Source of the DNA: DATEGZ01 sp035519535
GTDB taxonomy: Bacteria > Acidobacteriota > Vicinamibacteria > Vicinamibacterales > SCN-69-37
NCBI GenBank assembly: GCA_035519535.1
Contig: DATIWF010000014.1
Span: forward strand, 14,301 to 78,300
Reading direction: 5' to 3'
Length of the DNA stretch: 64,000 nt
The notes under the pieces were generated by a model. The model was not told the origin of the DNA. It did not search any database and saw nothing but the letters and a program-made list of their open reading frames with translations. Both the position numbers and the translations under genes were made by a program. The stretch's first letter is position 1; every line of letters starts with the position of its first letter. Below, in pieces: positions 62,447 to 64,000 of the stretch.

Positions 62447-62477
62447 CTCTGCCCTCTGCCCTCTGCCTTCTGCCTTC
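62447..62477. repeat. Heptanucleotide repeat at the dapB start
   Basis: CTCTGCC occurs three times in tandem, then TTCTGCC and TTC. On the minus strand this is the GGCAGAG series that lies immediately before the GTG start of the DapB homologue and supplies its GAGGGC ribosome-site-like stretch. Confidence 0.7.
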
Positions 62478-62483
62478 CACCCG

Positions 62484-63530
62484 TCACTCCCTGACCTCCA
62501 CCCTCCCCTTCGGTCCGTCGATCGTCGCGATGAGTGCGGGCGCCTGGCCGCGCGCGACCTCGAGATCGATCGCGAACGCGCGCAGCATCGACCGCACGCG
62601 ATCCGGATCGGGGTGCTCCGCGCGCAGGCTCACGAGCGTCGCGCCCGTCGCCGCTGTGGACGACGGATGCGGCGACGTGCCCCAGTCGATGAAGAACGGG
62701 ACGAGGCCGTCGCCCAGCACCGTCGCGGGACTCGTGAAGCGCCAGGCTAGCAGCACGCCGTCGGGCCGGCGCCTGCTGCCGGGCGTCACGGCGCCCAGGC
62801 TGATGCCCCGAGCCTCCGCGTCCTTCAAGATCTGTTCGAGATTGGATCCCTTCGCCGCCCACGTCGCCAGCCGGGGCGCTGTCAAATCGTCGATCCCGAA
62901 TCGTCTCGGCCCGGCTGGCTTCGGCTGCTCGGGATCCGGACCGATGATCTCGAGGTAGCACGACGGACCGAGCGCGACGAGCGCGTTGCGCGTGCCCGCG
63001 CCGGGATGCTGGCCACCGGGCGTCGCGCGCACGCCGAGCAGCGCTTCGACTCGACCGATCCCGGCGTCGAGATCGGGCGTGGCGTAGACGAGGTGATCGA
63101 CGCGCGCGATGAGGCCGGCCGCGCCTTGCCAGGCCCGCGCCGCCTTCGCGCCCGACAGCAAGCCGGCGGTGCCGATCACCGCGAACGCCAGCAGGAACGT
63201 TCCTCGCACCGTGGCCAGAAGATACACGATGAGGAACGCGTACGGCACCGGCGTGATGACGAGCAGCACGCAGCAGACGAGACCGACGTAGCCCATCAGC
63301 CGGGCGGCCCAGGCGTCGGCGCGGCCAAGCCGTCGGGCAAGCGCGAACCGAACGGCCAGGGCGAGCGGCACGAGCGGCAGGTACGCGTATTCGGCCCACG
63401 GATTGTCGGGCCACCAGAAGACGACGGCAAGCGCGGCGGTCCAACTGCCCGCGCCTACCAGCAGCCGGCGGCGTATCGAAGACGGCACGCTCACGCCGAG
63501 CGCGGCCGCCGCCTCGCGGTCGCGTTTCAT
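62484..63530 (-). CDS. Membrane domain fused to a VOC/glyoxalase-like domain
   Basis: A 348-residue protein with an unusual fusion. Residues about 18-130 hold four hydrophobic helices (LLVGAGSWTAALAVVFWW, YAYLPLVPLALAVRFAL, LMGYVGLVCCVLLVITPV, FLIVYLLATVRGTFLLAF). Then ARVDHLVYATPDLDAGIGRV begins a glyoxalase-like VOC domain (PF13468 type) that runs to the end. No start codon is visible between the parts, so they form one protein. It may bring the VOC domain to the membrane. The substrate is unknown. Confidence 0.75.
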   Translation of the reverse strand: MKRDREAAAALGVSVPSSIRRRLLVGAGSWTAALAVVFWWPDNPWAEYAYLPLVPLALAVRFALARRLGRADAWAARLMGYVGLVCCVLLVITPVPYAFLIVYLLATVRGTFLLAFAVIGTAGLLSGAKAARAWQGAAGLIARVDHLVYATPDLDAGIGRVEALLGVRATPGGQHPGAGTRNALVALGPSCYLEIIGPDPEQPKPAGPRRFGIDDLTAPRLATWAAKGSNLEQILKDAEARGISLGAVTPGSRRRPDGVLLAWRFTSPATVLGDGLVPFFIDWGTSPHPSSTAATGATLVSLRAEHPDPDRVRSMLRAFAIDLEVARGQAPALIATIDGPKGRVEVRE

Positions 63531-63750
63531 CTCGAAAAGGTGGCCGCGCACCGCGGCGAGCCGGTGATGCCGCCCCAGCCCGACTTGCTGCCGCCCGTCA
63601 TCAACATGTACTTCATCGTCACTGCGGGGGGATGTGGTCCCCGCCGCCCTCCTGACGCGCCCCCGCAACAGCGCGTTCACCGGTCAGTCGGAGCCCGACG
63701 CGGGTTCTCGACATCGGCCACCACAATAGTCCGGCTCGTGGCGGCATGCA

Positions 63751-63756
63751 TATAAT
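63751..63756 (+). promoter_or_regulatory. -10 element of the kinase gene, leaderless geometry
   Basis: TATAAT, a perfect -10 match, ends 10 bases before the kinase ATG at 63767, the same distance as in the padR gene at 7264. No good -35 is visible. Confidence 0.5.
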
Positions 63757-63766
63757 CTCCCCGTTC

Positions 63767-64000
63767 ATGGCGCTCGCTGCCGGCACGCGTCTCGGTCAGT
63801 ACGAAATCGTCAGTCCAATCGGCTCGGGCGGCATGGGCGAGGTGTACCGCGCGCGCGACGCCAAGCTGAACCGCGACGTCGCGATCAAAGTCCTGCCGGA
63901 GGCACTCGCGCGGGACCCGGCCTCGCTGTCGCGCTTCGAGCGCGAAGCGCAGGCGGTCGCCGCGCTCTCGCACCCGAATATCCTCGCCATCTACGACTTC
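63767..64000 (+). CDS. Serine/threonine protein kinase, 3' end outside window
   Basis: The first 78 residues of a Hanks-type protein kinase. RLGQYEIVSPIGSGGMGEVY is the glycine-rich ATP loop (GSGGMGEV), VAIKVL supplies the ATP-anchoring Lys, and FEREAQAVAALSHPNILAIYD contains the alpha-C Glu and the following loop, quoted in part. The kinase core, any transmembrane anchor and sensory domains lie beyond the window edge. Such acidobacterial kinases often carry a C-terminal propeller or TPR domain. Confidence 0.93.
   Translation, partial: MALAAGTRLGQYEIVSPIGSGGMGEVYRARDAKLNRDVAIKVLPEALARDPASLSRFEREAQAVAALSHPNILAIYDF

Noticed and set aside
1..64000. tRNA, rRNA or mobile-element genes
   Set aside because: No tRNA-like cloverleaf or 3' CCA region, rRNA stretch, transposase or integrase was recognised by eye; a tRNAscan or HMM run would be decisive.

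Overview
The window is GC-rich, densely coded bacterial chromosome. Its gene families point to Acidobacteriota, most likely a soil Vicinamibacteria-type genome (inference from gene content, not from a marker gene). The evidence is five full-length acidobacterial duplicated orphan permeases (ADOP) plus the 3' stump of a sixth, three of them paired with a small PadR repressor; three VWFA-related acidobacterial proteins; a DUF1592/DUF1552 pair; an Asp-box sortilin-like protein; and Gly-rich ankyrin proteins. I saw no rRNA, tRNA, CRISPR array, transposase, phage gene or ABC ATPase.

Layout. 1-1.5 kb: 3' part of an OmpR-type response regulator and its histidine kinase, ending inside a 43-bp-arm perfect inverted repeat. 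1.6-7.2 kb: an EF-P-family factor with an EfpL-like loop, a metallo-beta-lactamase-fold protein without its metal motif, an ADOP stump, an M28 peptidase, two tandem paralogous small membrane proteins and a beta-propeller. 7.2-10.4 kb: PadR plus ADOP. 10.4-13.6 kb: HdeD-like protein, then a three-gene flavinyl electron-transfer set (FMN-binding protein, ApbE, RnfD-like). 13.7-24 kb: Asp-box protein, then cytochrome DUF1592, DUF1552 and ankyrin genes, then a c-type cytochrome and a small secreted protein on the other strand. 24.1-31.8 kb: two ADOPs with a dehydrogenase, a membrane-tethered LuxR regulator, DUF4199 and PadR between them. 31.8-36 kb: TPR, VWFA-TPR and VWFA genes, each overlapping the next. 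36-37.4 kb: phytase-like esterase. 37.7-45.5 kb: hemerythrin, NfnA-like, NfnB/GltA-like, KorA, KorB and a 693-aa ferredoxin-tailed protein, nearly all overlapping or abutting. 45.5-47.8 kb: a second TPR/VWFA pair. 47.9-52.2 kb: S41 peptidase, malic enzyme, citrate synthase. 52.7-60.8 kb: three more linked sets (PadR-ADOP; SDR-ADOP-amidohydrolase). 60.9-64 kb: SIMPL protein, an atypical DapB homologue, a membrane-VOC fusion and the start of a serine/threonine kinase.

How the genes work together. The 38.2-45.5 kb block looks like one redox machine: a 2-oxoacid:ferredoxin oxidoreductase (KorAB) feeding electrons through ferredoxin centres to an NfnAB-type flavoprotein that exchanges them with NAD(P)H, with hemerythrin as a possible oxygen buffer. 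Citrate synthase and malic enzyme, 6 kb away, supply the same central carbon pool. The 11-13.6 kb set is a separate membrane/extracytoplasmic electron route based on covalently bound FMN. Much of the rest is envelope biology: secreted peptidases, Asp-box and ankyrin proteins, cytochromes and orphan permeases controlled by local repressors.

Small-scale structure worth noting includes dispersed heptanucleotide repeats at gene ends, perfect dyads on PadR promoters, probable leaderless transcripts, and paired TCACCCGAA sites before the DUF4199 gene.
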